Shown here: in pieces, positions 53,827 through 61,769 of the stretch
Layout: the number at the start of each line of letters is the position of its first letter
How positions within the stretch are numbered: the first letter of the stretch is position 1
Assembly: GCF_000747155.1 (NCBI RefSeq)
Contig: NZ_AVCK01000009.1
Coordinates: 62,001-126,000 of the forward strand
DNA: 64,000 nt
Direction: 5' to 3'
From: Arenimonas metalli CF5-1
GTDB taxonomy: Bacteria > Pseudomonadota > Gammaproteobacteria > Xanthomonadales > Xanthomonadaceae
Notes under the pieces: generated by a model
Database searches by the model: none
What the model saw: the letters and a program-made list of their open reading frames with translations, nothing else
Told to the model about the DNA's origin: nothing
Position numbers and translations under genes: made by a program

Positions 53827-55323
53827 TCAGCGCTTCTTGCCGCCCAGCAGGCTGCCCAGGAGGCCGCGCAGGATCTGCCGGCCGATGCCATTGGCGACGG
53901 TGCGCGTGGCCGATTTCGCCGCGGCTTCCACCGCGCCCTGGCGACGCTTGGTGCCCCACAGGAACTCGTCGAACTTCGAGGGCTTCTCCGGCTCGGCCTT
54001 CGGGGCCGGGGCATCCGGGCCGGAGGCCGGCGCATCGGGGGCCGCGGCCTGCTCGGCGCGCTTGGCCAGCATCTCGAACGCCGATTCGCGGTTCACGGCG
54101 GCGTCGTACTTGCCGCCCACCGGGCTGCGGGCGCGCACCGTGGCGCGCTCTTCCGGCGTGATCGCGCCCATGCGGCAGCGCGGCGGCGCGATCAGCGCGC
54201 GTTCGACCGGCATCGGGATGCCCTTCTCCAGCAGCATCGACACCAGCGCCTCGCCCACGCCGAGTTCGCCGATCACCTTGGCGACGTCGAGCTTGGGGTT
54301 CTGCACGAAGGTCTCGGCGGCCGTGCGCACGGCCTTCTGGTCGCGCGGGGTGTAGGCGCGCAGCGCGTGCTGCACGCGGTTGCCGAGCTGGCCCAGCACG
54401 GTGTCGGGGATGTCGTCGGGGTTCTGCGAGCAGAAGTACACGCCCACGCCCTTGGAGCGGATCAGGCGCACCACCTGCTCGACGCGCTGCTGCAGCGCGG
54501 GCGGGCAGTCGTCGAACAGCAGGTGCGCCTCGTCGAAGAAGAACACCAGCTTGGGCACGTCCAGGTCGCCGACTTCCGGCAGGGTCTCGAACAGCTCGGA
54601 CAGCAGCCAGAGCAGGAAGCTCGAATACAGCCGCGGCCGCAGGATCAGCTGGTCGGCGGCGAGCAGGTTGATGACGCCGCGGCCGGACATGTCCTGGCGC
54701 ATCAGGTCCGCCAGCTGCAGGGCCGGCTCGCCGAAGAACTGCTTGCCGCCGTCCTGCTCGAGCCTCAGCAGCGAGCGCTGGATCGCCGCCACCGACTGCG
54801 GGCTGACCAGGCCGTACTGCTGCGAGATGTCCTTCTTGTTCTCGGTGACGAAGTTGAGCAGGGCGCGCAGGTCGTCGAGGTCGAGCAGCAGCAGGCCGTG
54901 GTCGTCGGCGAGCTTGAAGGCGATGTCCATGACCCCGGACTGGGTGTCGTTGAGCTCGAGCATGCGCGACATCAGCGCCGGCCCGACCTCGGACACGGTG
55001 GTTCGCAGCGGGTGGCCGAGCTTGCCGTACAGGTCCCAGAACACCACCGGGCTGGCCTCGTTGGTATAGCCCTCGACGCCGATCTGCTGCACGCGGGCCG
55101 CGATCTTCTCGTTCGAGGTGCCGGCCATCGCCAGCCCGGCGATGTCGCCCTTCACGTCGGCCATCACCACCGGCACGCCCAGGCGCGAGAAGCCTTCGGC
55201 CATCACCATCAGCGTCACCGACTTGCCGGTGCCGGTGGCGCCGGCGACCAGGCCGTGGCGGTTGCCGTACTTGCCCATCAGGCGCACGGGCAGGTCGCCC
55301 TTGCCGATCAGGATGTCGCTCAT
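53827..55323 (-). CDS. HerA-like ATPase, DUF853 (YjgR family)
   Basis: A 498-residue FtsK/HerA-type P-loop ATPase of the DUF853/YjgR family. Walker A is 'VAGATGTGKSVTLMVMAE' (about 28-45) and Walker B 'LVFFFDEAHLLFDDCP'. Also present are 'GVYFCSQNPDDIPDTVLGQL' and the typical C-terminal tail 'DEFLWGTKRRQG'. The biochemical role is unknown; the relation to DNA-translocating HerA suggests a motor. Its start codon is 105 nt from the divergent transglycosylase. Confidence 0.9.
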   Translation of the reverse strand: MSDILIGKGDLPVRLMGKYGNRHGLVAGATGTGKSVTLMVMAEGFSRLGVPVVMADVKGDIAGLAMAGTSNEKIAARVQQIGVEGYTNEASPVVFWDLYGKLGHPLRTTVSEVGPALMSRMLELNDTQSGVMDIAFKLADDHGLLLLDLDDLRALLNFVTENKKDISQQYGLVSPQSVAAIQRSLLRLEQDGGKQFFGEPALQLADLMRQDMSGRGVINLLAADQLILRPRLYSSFLLWLLSELFETLPEVGDLDVPKLVFFFDEAHLLFDDCPPALQQRVEQVVRLIRSKGVGVYFCSQNPDDIPDTVLGQLGNRVQHALRAYTPRDQKAVRTAAETFVQNPKLDVAKVIGELGVGEALVSMLLEKGIPMPVERALIAPPRCRMGAITPEERATVRARSPVGGKYDAAVNRESAFEMLAKRAEQAAAPDAPASGPDAPAPKAEPEKPSKFDEFLWGTKRRQGAVEAAAKSATRTVANGIGRQILRGLLGSLLGGKKR

Positions 55324-55428
55324 CAGGGGGGAACTCCGGGGCGGGTGTCGCCCCGATTCTAGCCGCGGCCGCTTGCCGCCGCGCGACCGTGGCCGCTAGG
55401 CTGCGCGCCTGTCGTCCCGGATGCCTCC

Positions 55429-56874
55429 ATGCGCGCTTCGCTCCTGCTGTCCTGCTTCGCCGTCCTTCTGCTCGCCGCCGCCCCGGCCGATGCCCGCCGC
55501 AGCTCGGCCAACGCCCAGAAACTCTACGAAGCCCTGGCCGAGGCCAGCGACGACTATCGCGAAGGCCTGGCCACGATCCGGCGAGGCGAGGCCACGCCCG
55601 GCCGCGAGGCGACCCGCGATGCCGCGGCCCGCCTGCTCGAGGCCGGCCGCCGCTGCCAGGACACCCGCGGCTGCGACGGCGCCCGCTTCCTCGCGGCCTA
55701 CGACGCGCTGGTGCAGGAAGGCGCCGAGCTGGCCGCCGGCGGCGAGGGCTTCGGCGCCACCGCCGAGGCGGCCCCCGCGGCGGGCGAGGCGTCCATCACC
55801 TCGCTGATGCCCGAGGCGGGCCGCAGCGCGACCCTGCTCAAGGGCCAGGACCTGCGCCAGCTGATCGAGCTCAACGAGCCGGTGAAGGCCGCGCTGGCCG
55901 AATGGCTGACCTGGATGCGCCCCAGCCTGATCACCAGCTGGGAGAACTATCAGCAGATGCGCTTCCTGATGTGGCCCGAGTACGAACAGGCCGGCCTGCC
56001 CGAGGCGCTGCTGTTCGGCATCCTCGCCAAGGAATCCAACGGCCGGGTGCACGCGGTGTCGCGCGCCGGTGCCGCCGGCCCGATGCAGTTCATGCCGGCC
56101 ACCGGGGCACGCTTCGGCCTGGGCTGGCGCGACGGCTTCGACACCCGCTACGACCCGCAGCTGGCCGCACGCGCGAGCGTGCTGTACTTCAACGAGCGCT
56201 TCGCCGAGCTCAACAACGACCTCGAGTTCGCGGTCGCTGCCTACAACGGTGGCGAGGGCCGGGCGCTGCGGCTCAAGCGCGCGGCCGGCGACAAGTCGTT
56301 CTGGGACCCGTCGGTGTACGGCCAGCTCCCGCCCGAGACCCGCGACTACGTGCCCTACGTGCTGGCCGCGGCCTGGCTGTTCCTGCATCCGGAGGAATAC
56401 GGCCTGGAGTTCCCGAAGGTGGATGGCGCCGCGACCGTGATGAAGCTGCAGGCGCCCGCCTCGATCTACCAGCTGGCCATCTGCCTGGGCGGTCCGCGCG
56501 AGGGTTATTTCCGCGCGCTGCGCAACCTCAACCCGCGCTACGAGCCGCACGTGGCGATCGCCGCGGGTACCGAGCTGCGCGTGCCGGTGGCGGTGCCGCC
56601 GCGCTACCAGCAGTCCTGCGTCACCGGCCCGCGTGCGGAGCTCGCCGTGGCGCTGATGGCCGCCAGCAAGCCCACCGTCGCCGCCACGGCCACGCGCGCC
56701 CCGGCCGCCGCCGCGGGCGCCCGCAGCTACCGCGTGCGCGCCGGCGACACCCTCAGCAGCATCTCCCGCCGCCACGACTGCCGCGGCGCCACCCAGCTGG
56801 CCCGCGCCAACGGCCTGCGCCCGCCGTTCGTGATCCGCGCAGGGCAGTCCCTGAAGCTGATCGGCTGCGGCTGA
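55429..56874 (+). CDS. Lytic transglycosylase (SLT) with C-terminal LysM
   Basis: A 481-residue exported murein lyase. The signal peptide ends near 'AAPADARR'. A helical spacer follows, then the GH23 SLT domain: catalytic E202 in 'GILAKESNGRVH', 'SRAGAAGPMQFMPATGARFG' and 'AVAAYNGGEGRAL'. A LysM domain occupies the end ('YRVRAGDTLSSISRRHDC', about 430-478). It cleaves peptidoglycan to anhydro-muropeptides; the layout is MltD-like but with one LysM. A perfect family B palindrome follows the stop. Confidence 0.92.
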   Translation: MRASLLLSCFAVLLLAAAPADARRSSANAQKLYEALAEASDDYREGLATIRRGEATPGREATRDAAARLLEAGRRCQDTRGCDGARFLAAYDALVQEGAELAAGGEGFGATAEAAPAAGEASITSLMPEAGRSATLLKGQDLRQLIELNEPVKAALAEWLTWMRPSLITSWENYQQMRFLMWPEYEQAGLPEALLFGILAKESNGRVHAVSRAGAAGPMQFMPATGARFGLGWRDGFDTRYDPQLAARASVLYFNERFAELNNDLEFAVAAYNGGEGRALRLKRAAGDKSFWDPSVYGQLPPETRDYVPYVLAAAWLFLHPEEYGLEFPKVDGAATVMKLQAPASIYQLAICLGGPREGYFRALRNLNPRYEPHVAIAAGTELRVPVAVPPRYQQSCVTGPRAELAVALMAASKPTVAATATRAPAAAAGARSYRVRAGDTLSSISRRHDCRGATQLARANGLRPPFVIRAGQSLKLIGCG

Positions 56875-56880
56875 TCAAAA

Positions 56881-56944
56881 TGTAGGAGGGCCTTCAGGCC
56901 CGAAGCTCTTCGCGAAGAGCTTCGGGCCTGAAGGCCCTCCTACA
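56881..56944. repeat. REP family B, copy B3: perfect 64-bp palindrome
   Basis: Positions 56881-56912 and 56913-56944 are exact reverse complements with no spacer. Outer ends are TGTAGGAG, the centre is TCGCGA. It lies between the convergent transglycosylase and FadJ-like genes, 6 nt and 8 nt from their stop codons. Confidence 0.9.
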
Positions 56945-56952
56945 GAAGGCAG

Positions 56953-58983
56953 CTAGAGGGCGTCCCAGCCGGCGCGTGGCTTGAAGCGGGCGCCGTAGCG
57001 GGTGTGCAGGGTGTCGAGGCGCGCCTTGAGCTTGTCGGCGCCCACGGCCTTGATGTGCTGGATCGGGCCGCCGCGGAAAGGCGCGAAGCCGGTGCCGAAG
57101 ATCACGCCGGCATCGAGCAGGTCGGCGTCGGAGACCACGCCGTCGTGCAGGCAGGACACCGCCTCGTTGAGCAGCGGCAGGATCAGGCGATCCTCGAGGT
57201 CCTCGGGCGCCTGGTAGTCCTTCGGCACCTCGGGTTTCACGGCGCGGCCGTTCTCCCACTTGTACAGGCCCTGGCCGTCCTTCTTGCCGCGCTTGCCGTC
57301 CTCGACCTTGAACGCATCAGGCAGCGGCTGGCCGTGGAAGTCGGCCATGATCTTGCCGACCGAGGCCGCGACGTCGAGGCCGACGGTGTCCACCAGCTCG
57401 ATCGGGCCCATCGGCATGCCGAACTTCAGCGCCACCTTGTCGATCACCGGGCCCGGGATGCCTTCCGAGAACGCGACGATCGCTTCCTGCATGTAGGGCG
57501 CCAGGATGCGGTTGACCAGGAAGCCCGGGGTGCCCGCCACCGGCACCGGCAGCTTGTCGATCGCCTTGCAGAAGGCGGCGAGGCGGCGCTCCGTTTCGGC
57601 ATCGAGGCCGTCGTGGCGCACGATCTCGACCAGCGGCATCAGCGCCACCGGGTTGAAGTAATGCAGGCCGGCGAAGCGCGCCGGGTCCTTGCGGCCCGCG
57701 CGCAGGTCGGTGAGCGGGATGGACGAGGTGTTCGAGACCAGGATCGCGCCCGGCTTGAGCGTTTCCTCGACCTTGGCGAACAGCGCCTGCTTGGCCTCGA
57801 GGTTCTCGAAGATCGCCTCGATCACCAGGTCGGCGTCGGCGACGCCGGTGCCTTCGACGTCGGCCTTGAGGCGGGCGCTGGTCGCGGCACGCTTGGCTTC
57901 ATCCTTTACCTTCTTTTCAAACAGCTTGGCCGCGCGATCCAGCGCCGGCTGGATGTACTTCATCTCCCGGTCCTGCAGCGTCACCTCGAAGCCGCGCAGC
58001 GCACACCAGGCCGCGATGTCGCCGCCCATCACGCCGGCGCCGATCACGTGCACCTTCGAGATGCCATGGTCCTTGCCGCCCAGCGACTTCAGCCGGTCCA
58101 TCAGGAAGAACACCCGCACCAGATTGTGCGCGGTCGGCGTCGCGGCCAGCTTCACCACCGACTTCGCCTCGGCCTTCAGCGCGGCGTGCACCGGCAGGCC
58201 GCCGCTGCGGCGCCAGGTCTCGATCAGCGCGAACGGGGCAGGGTAGTGCTCCTTGCGGGCCTTGCGCGCGACCTGCTTGGCGATCTGCGGCGCGAGGAGG
58301 GCGCGGCCGGGGCCGGTGTTCGTGGCCCAGGCCAGGAAGCGCTGCTTGAACGGGCGGGTGGTGCCGCGCTGGGCGAGCTTGACGGCTTCGTCGAGCAGCA
58401 CCGCCGGCGCCACGACCTTGTCCACCAGGCCTATCGCGCGCGCGGCCGAGGCCGACAGCGAGCGGCCGGTCAGCATCAGGTCCATCGCCGCCGGGGCGCC
58501 CAGCAGGCGCGGCGCGCGCACGCTGCCGCCCCAGCCCGGATAGATGCCCAGCTTCACTTCAGGCAGGCCGATGCGGGTCTTTTCGTCGTTGCTGGCGATC
58601 CGGTAGCGGCAGGCCAGCGAGATCTCGGTGCCGCCGCCCATGCAGTGGCCGTGGATCGCCGCGACGGTCGGGCAGCGCAGCTCGGCCAGCTTCTGGAACA
58701 CCAGCTGGCCGTGGCGGATCCAGTCCTCGGTCTGGCCCTTGGCGGCGATGTCGCCGAAGCCCTTGATGTCGGCGCCCGGGATGAAGCCGGCGGCCTTGCC
58801 GGAAATGATCACCACGCCCTTGGGCAGCTCCAGCGCGATGCGCTCGACCATGGACTCGAGCTCGTCCAGCACGGCCCGCGAGAGCGCGTTGACGTTCTGG
58901 TCGGCACGGTCCAGGGTCAGGACGAGGATGCCGTCGGGGCGGGGGTCGGCACGCCAGTGCGCGAGGCGAAGTCCGTCGAACAT
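56953..58983 (-). CDS. fadJ: Bifunctional enoyl-CoA hydratase/3-hydroxyacyl-CoA dehydrogenase (FadJ/FadB-like)
   Basis: A 676-residue trifunctional-type beta-oxidation alpha subunit. The N-terminal crotonase domain has 'ISGKAAGFIPGADIKGF' and 'AAIHGHCMGGGTEISLACRY'. The dehydrogenase has the NAD motif 'VIGAGVMGGDIAAWCALRG', 'ASNTSSI'-like 'LVSNTSSIPLTDL' and catalytic His in 'RFAGLHYFNPVALMPLVEIV'. A C-terminal 3HCDH domain ends the protein. The ATG at 58983 has GGAG six bases upstream and is preferred to the ATG at 58995. No fadI thiolase gene is adjacent. Confidence 0.9.
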   Translation of the reverse strand: MFDGLRLAHWRADPRPDGILVLTLDRADQNVNALSRAVLDELESMVERIALELPKGVVIISGKAAGFIPGADIKGFGDIAAKGQTEDWIRHGQLVFQKLAELRCPTVAAIHGHCMGGGTEISLACRYRIASNDEKTRIGLPEVKLGIYPGWGGSVRAPRLLGAPAAMDLMLTGRSLSASAARAIGLVDKVVAPAVLLDEAVKLAQRGTTRPFKQRFLAWATNTGPGRALLAPQIAKQVARKARKEHYPAPFALIETWRRSGGLPVHAALKAEAKSVVKLAATPTAHNLVRVFFLMDRLKSLGGKDHGISKVHVIGAGVMGGDIAAWCALRGFEVTLQDREMKYIQPALDRAAKLFEKKVKDEAKRAATSARLKADVEGTGVADADLVIEAIFENLEAKQALFAKVEETLKPGAILVSNTSSIPLTDLRAGRKDPARFAGLHYFNPVALMPLVEIVRHDGLDAETERRLAAFCKAIDKLPVPVAGTPGFLVNRILAPYMQEAIVAFSEGIPGPVIDKVALKFGMPMGPIELVDTVGLDVAASVGKIMADFHGQPLPDAFKVEDGKRGKKDGQGLYKWENGRAVKPEVPKDYQAPEDLEDRLILPLLNEAVSCLHDGVVSDADLLDAGVIFGTGFAPFRGGPIQHIKAVGADKLKARLDTLHTRYGARFKPRAGWDAL

Positions 58984-59069
58984 GGCGGTCTCCATACGAT
59001 GGGGTAGGGAAGGGAGGTCGTATCATCCCGGCAGGACCCCGGGGGGTCAACGCCGGTTTCGTGCCGGCG

Positions 59070-59096
59070 GGAACTTTCCCCGGCGGCGGATGTCCA
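59070..59096 (+). promoter_or_regulatory. Candidate sigma-E promoter of rpoE
   Basis: GGAACTT (59070-59076) matches the sigma-E -35 element exactly; 16 nt later TCCA (59093-59096) is a partial -10. The position in front of rpoE fits sigma-E autoregulation. The predicted start near 59103 favours the ATG at 59134 over the one at 59110. Confidence 0.5.
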
Positions 59097-59133
59097 TGGA
59101 GCGGCCCGGATGGCCGCAGGAGCAGCGGCCCGG

Positions 59134-59727
59134 ATGGGCGACAACGAACTGGACCTGGTCCTCGTCAAGCGTGTGCAGGGCGGCGACAACTCGGCCTTCG
59201 ACCTGCTGGTGCGCAAGTACCAGCACCGGATCGGCGCCGTGGTGTACCGCTTCGTGCCCGATCACGCCGAGGCCCAGGACATCACCCAGGATGCGTTCAT
59301 CCGCGCCTACCGGGCGCTGCCGAACTTCCGTGGCGATGCCCAGTTCTATACCTGGCTCTACCGGATCGCCGTGAACACCGCCAAGAACCACCTAGTCGCC
59401 AGCAAGCGCCGCCCCCCGACCGCCGACATCGCGGCCGAGGACGCCGAGCACCTCTCCGGCGGCGGCCGCCTGCACGACCACGACACCCCGGAACACCAGC
59501 TGCTGCGCGGCGAGATCGAGCAGGCCGTCACCGACACCGTGGCCGGCCTGCCCGAGGAACTGCGCCAGGCCATCACCCTGCGCGAGGTGGACGGCCTGAG
59601 CTACGAGGAAATCGCGCAGCTCATGCAATGCCCGATCGGGACGGTGCGCTCGCGCATCTTCCGCGCCCGCGAGGCGATCGACCAAACCCTGCGACCCCTG
59701 ATGGACCGCGAACGAGTGCGCCCATGA
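59134..59727 (+). CDS. rpoE: Extracytoplasmic stress sigma factor (sigma-E)
   Basis: A 197-residue ECF sigma factor. Region 2: 'DLLVRKYQHRIGAVVYRFV' and 'AQDITQDAFIRAYRALPNF', '-FYTWLYRIAVNTAKNHLV'. Region 4: 'LREVDGLSYEEIAQLMQ' and 'CPIGTVRSRIFRAREAI'. It directs RNA polymerase to envelope-stress promoters when released by RseA. Two in-frame ATGs (59110, 59134) are preceded by a 24-nt tandem duplication; the second was chosen from the promoter position. The stop overlaps rseA (ATGA). Confidence 0.93.
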   Translation: MGDNELDLVLVKRVQGGDNSAFDLLVRKYQHRIGAVVYRFVPDHAEAQDITQDAFIRAYRALPNFRGDAQFYTWLYRIAVNTAKNHLVASKRRPPTADIAAEDAEHLSGGGRLHDHDTPEHQLLRGEIEQAVTDTVAGLPEELRQAITLREVDGLSYEEIAQLMQCPIGTVRSRIFRAREAIDQTLRPLMDRERVRP

Positions 59728-60404
59728 CCGACATCGACGACCGCCTGAAGGAACAGCTCAGCGCCTGGCTGGACGGCGAACTGCCGGCCGACGAGGCCCG
59801 CTTCCTGCAGCGGCGCCTGGACAACGACCCGGCCCTGCGCGCCCGGTTCGAACGCTGGCAGCTGGCCTCGGCCTGCCTGCGCGGCCAGCCGGTGCGGCTG
59901 ATGCCCGCGGCGTTCGCCGAACGGGTGCAGGCCGGCCTCGGTCCGGCGGCACCGGCGCGCGCCCGCTGGCCCTGGTTCGCCAGCGCGGCGGCGGCCGTGC
60001 TAATGGTGGCCCTGCTGCCGAACATGCTGGCCACCGATGCCGGCCCAGGCCTGCCGCCGGCGGCCGACCTGGCCGGGGCGGCGGCACCCGCCGCGACGCC
60101 CTCGTTCGCCGCGACGTCCGCCTTGCCCGCGACGCCGTCCGCGTCCCTGCCCGAGTTCGCGCCGGTGGCGTCCGCGCCCTCGTCGCCGCTGCCGTCGGTG
60201 CGTGATTTCCCGCTCACCAGCCCCACGGCGGGCAAGGCCTGGCCGCGCTCGCCGGTCGTGGCCGACGAGCGTTCGCTGCAGGCCTACCTCGTGCGCCACA
60301 ACGCGCTGGCGGCCGGCGATGGCGTCGGCGGTTTCCTGCCCTACGTGGACGTGGTCACGCAGGAAGGCGAGGCCTCGTCCGCGCCGGAGGATCGCCGCGA
60401 GTGA
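59724..60404 (+). CDS. rseA: Anti-sigma-E factor RseA
   Basis: A 226-residue single-pass membrane anti-sigma factor. The cytoplasmic N-terminus 'KEQLSAWLDGELPADEARFL' has the RseA/anti-sigma helical signature and holds sigma-E. A transmembrane helix lies at about 83-101 ('WFASAAAAVLMVALLPNML'). The periplasmic part is Pro/Ala/Ser-rich and ends 'RHNALAAGDGVGGFLPYVDV', the conserved patch that contacts RseB. Regulated proteolysis (DegS/RseP) would release sigma-E; those proteases are not in the window. Confidence 0.88.
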   Translation: MTDIDDRLKEQLSAWLDGELPADEARFLQRRLDNDPALRARFERWQLASACLRGQPVRLMPAAFAERVQAGLGPAAPARARWPWFASAAAAVLMVALLPNMLATDAGPGLPPAADLAGAAAPAATPSFAATSALPATPSASLPEFAPVASAPSSPLPSVRDFPLTSPTAGKAWPRSPVVADERSLQAYLVRHNALAAGDGVGGFLPYVDVVTQEGEASSAPEDRRE

Positions 60405-61327
60405 AGCCGGCCTGGCTGGTCCTGCTGCTGGCGCTGGCCGCGCCGCTGCAAGCCGCGGTGGGCGCCGGCGACTGGCTGGCGCGGATCGAGCCGGCACTGC
60501 GCGGCCTCGATTACCAGGGCACCCTGGTGCACGTCGCCGGCGGCCGCGTGGAAACGGTCCGCCTGTTCCACCGCCGCGACGGGGATCGCGAACGCGAGCG
60601 CCTGGTCGCGCTGGGCGGCGCCCCGCGCGAAGTCATCCGCGATGGCCGCCAGGTGATGTGCCTGGGCGGTGGCGCGGGCCCCCTGGCCTTCGAAGTCACG
60701 GCGCACGGCGGCTGGAGCCCGGCGCTTGCGCTGTCGGCGGCGGGCGACCTGACGGGCTATCGCGTGCAGCTGGCCGGCAGCGACCGCATCGCGGGCCATG
60801 CGGCCCAGCGCATCGACATCCTGGCCACCGACCGCTGGCGCTACGGCTACCGGCTGTGGCTTGAACGCAAGACCGGCCTGCCGCTGCGCGTGGACCTCGT
60901 GGATGCGCAGGGCGCCGCGGTCGAGCATGTCGCGTTCACCGAACTGGCGATTGGCCGCCGCCCGCGCGACGAAGACCTCGAACCCTCCACCGACCGTGGC
61001 CTGGTTGCGCTGGCCCCGCTCGCCGCCTCGCGCGCGGTCGCGCCGGACTGGCGCGTGCCGTCGCCGCCGCCCGGCTTCACCTTGCGCTCGGCGCGGCGCG
61101 ACGCCTCCGGGCTGCAGCTGCTCTACAGCGACGGGCTGGCCAGCGTGTCGGTGTACGTCGAGCGCGCCGATCCCGACCGTCGCGCCGCCACCGCCACCCG
61201 GCAGGGCGCGGTGCATGCGCAGGCCTTCCAGTCCTCGGGCTGGCACGTGCTGGCCATCGGCAAGGTGCCGGCCGGCACCGTCGCTCACCTGGCGCGCACC
61301 GTGCGCGCGGTCGATGCCGATGGCTGA
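60401..61327 (+). CDS. rseB: Sigma-E regulatory protein RseB (MucB)
   Basis: A 308-residue periplasmic protein. GTG start overlapping the rseA stop. The signal peptide ends 'LAAPLQA-AVG'. The large LolA-like domain begins 'LARIEPALRGLDYQGTLVH', with 'RVETVRLFHRRDG', and the smaller C-terminal domain ('SPPPGFTLRSARRDASG', 'YSDGLASVSVYVE') binds RseA and shields it from DegS. It senses mislocalised lipopolysaccharide or lipoproteins in E. coli. Confidence 0.92.
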   Translation: MKPAWLVLLLALAAPLQAAVGAGDWLARIEPALRGLDYQGTLVHVAGGRVETVRLFHRRDGDRERERLVALGGAPREVIRDGRQVMCLGGGAGPLAFEVTAHGGWSPALALSAAGDLTGYRVQLAGSDRIAGHAAQRIDILATDRWRYGYRLWLERKTGLPLRVDLVDAQGAAVEHVAFTELAIGRRPRDEDLEPSTDRGLVALAPLAASRAVAPDWRVPSPPPGFTLRSARRDASGLQLLYSDGLASVSVYVERADPDRRAATATRQGAVHAQAFQSSGWHVLAIGKVPAGTVAHLARTVRAVDADG

Positions 61328-61769
61328 GCGCGAGGTCGAAGTCATCGCCGCGGCGGACGGCCGGCTCCGCCTGCGCCTGCTCGGCGACCAGTGCGCGGGC
61401 TGCGAAGGCGGCTGCGCCGGCCGCTGCAACCTGTTCGCCACCACCGATGCCGGCGAGTTCGTGCTCGAGGGCGCGAACGGCGCCTGCGCGCGCGCCGGCG
61501 AGCGCTACCGCCTCGCGCTCGACGACCAGGCCCTGCGCCGCGCCGCGTGGCTCGGCTACGGCCGCGCGCTGCTGGGCCTGCTGGCCGGCGCCTTCGCGGG
61601 CCACGCCATCGGTGCCGCCTGGCCGGATGCGCGCGATGGCCTGACCCTCGCCGGCCTGCTGGCGGGAACTTTCCTGGCGGTGCGCGCCTCCAAGCGCCAC
61701 TTGCCCGCGCCGCGGCTGCTGCCTGCCGCCGGCGCCACCCCCAACCCCTGCAAGAGTGATTGCCCATGA
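61320..61769 (+). CDS. rseC: RseC/MucC-type membrane protein
   Basis: A 149-residue protein overlapping rseB by 8 nt. The N-terminal soluble part contains the cysteine cluster 'CAGCEGGCAGRCN' (RseC hallmark, likely metal-binding). Two transmembrane helices follow ('GYGRALLGLLAGAFAGHAI' and 'GLTLAGLLAGTFLAV'). RseC modulates sigma-E and, in E. coli, works with the Rsx complex in reducing SoxR. rsxA and rsxB occur elsewhere in this window. The tail has two further Cys. Confidence 0.85.
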   Translation: MAEREVEVIAAADGRLRLRLLGDQCAGCEGGCAGRCNLFATTDAGEFVLEGANGACARAGERYRLALDDQALRRAAWLGYGRALLGLLAGAFAGHAIGAAWPDARDGLTLAGLLAGTFLAVRASKRHLPAPRLLPAAGATPNPCKSDCP

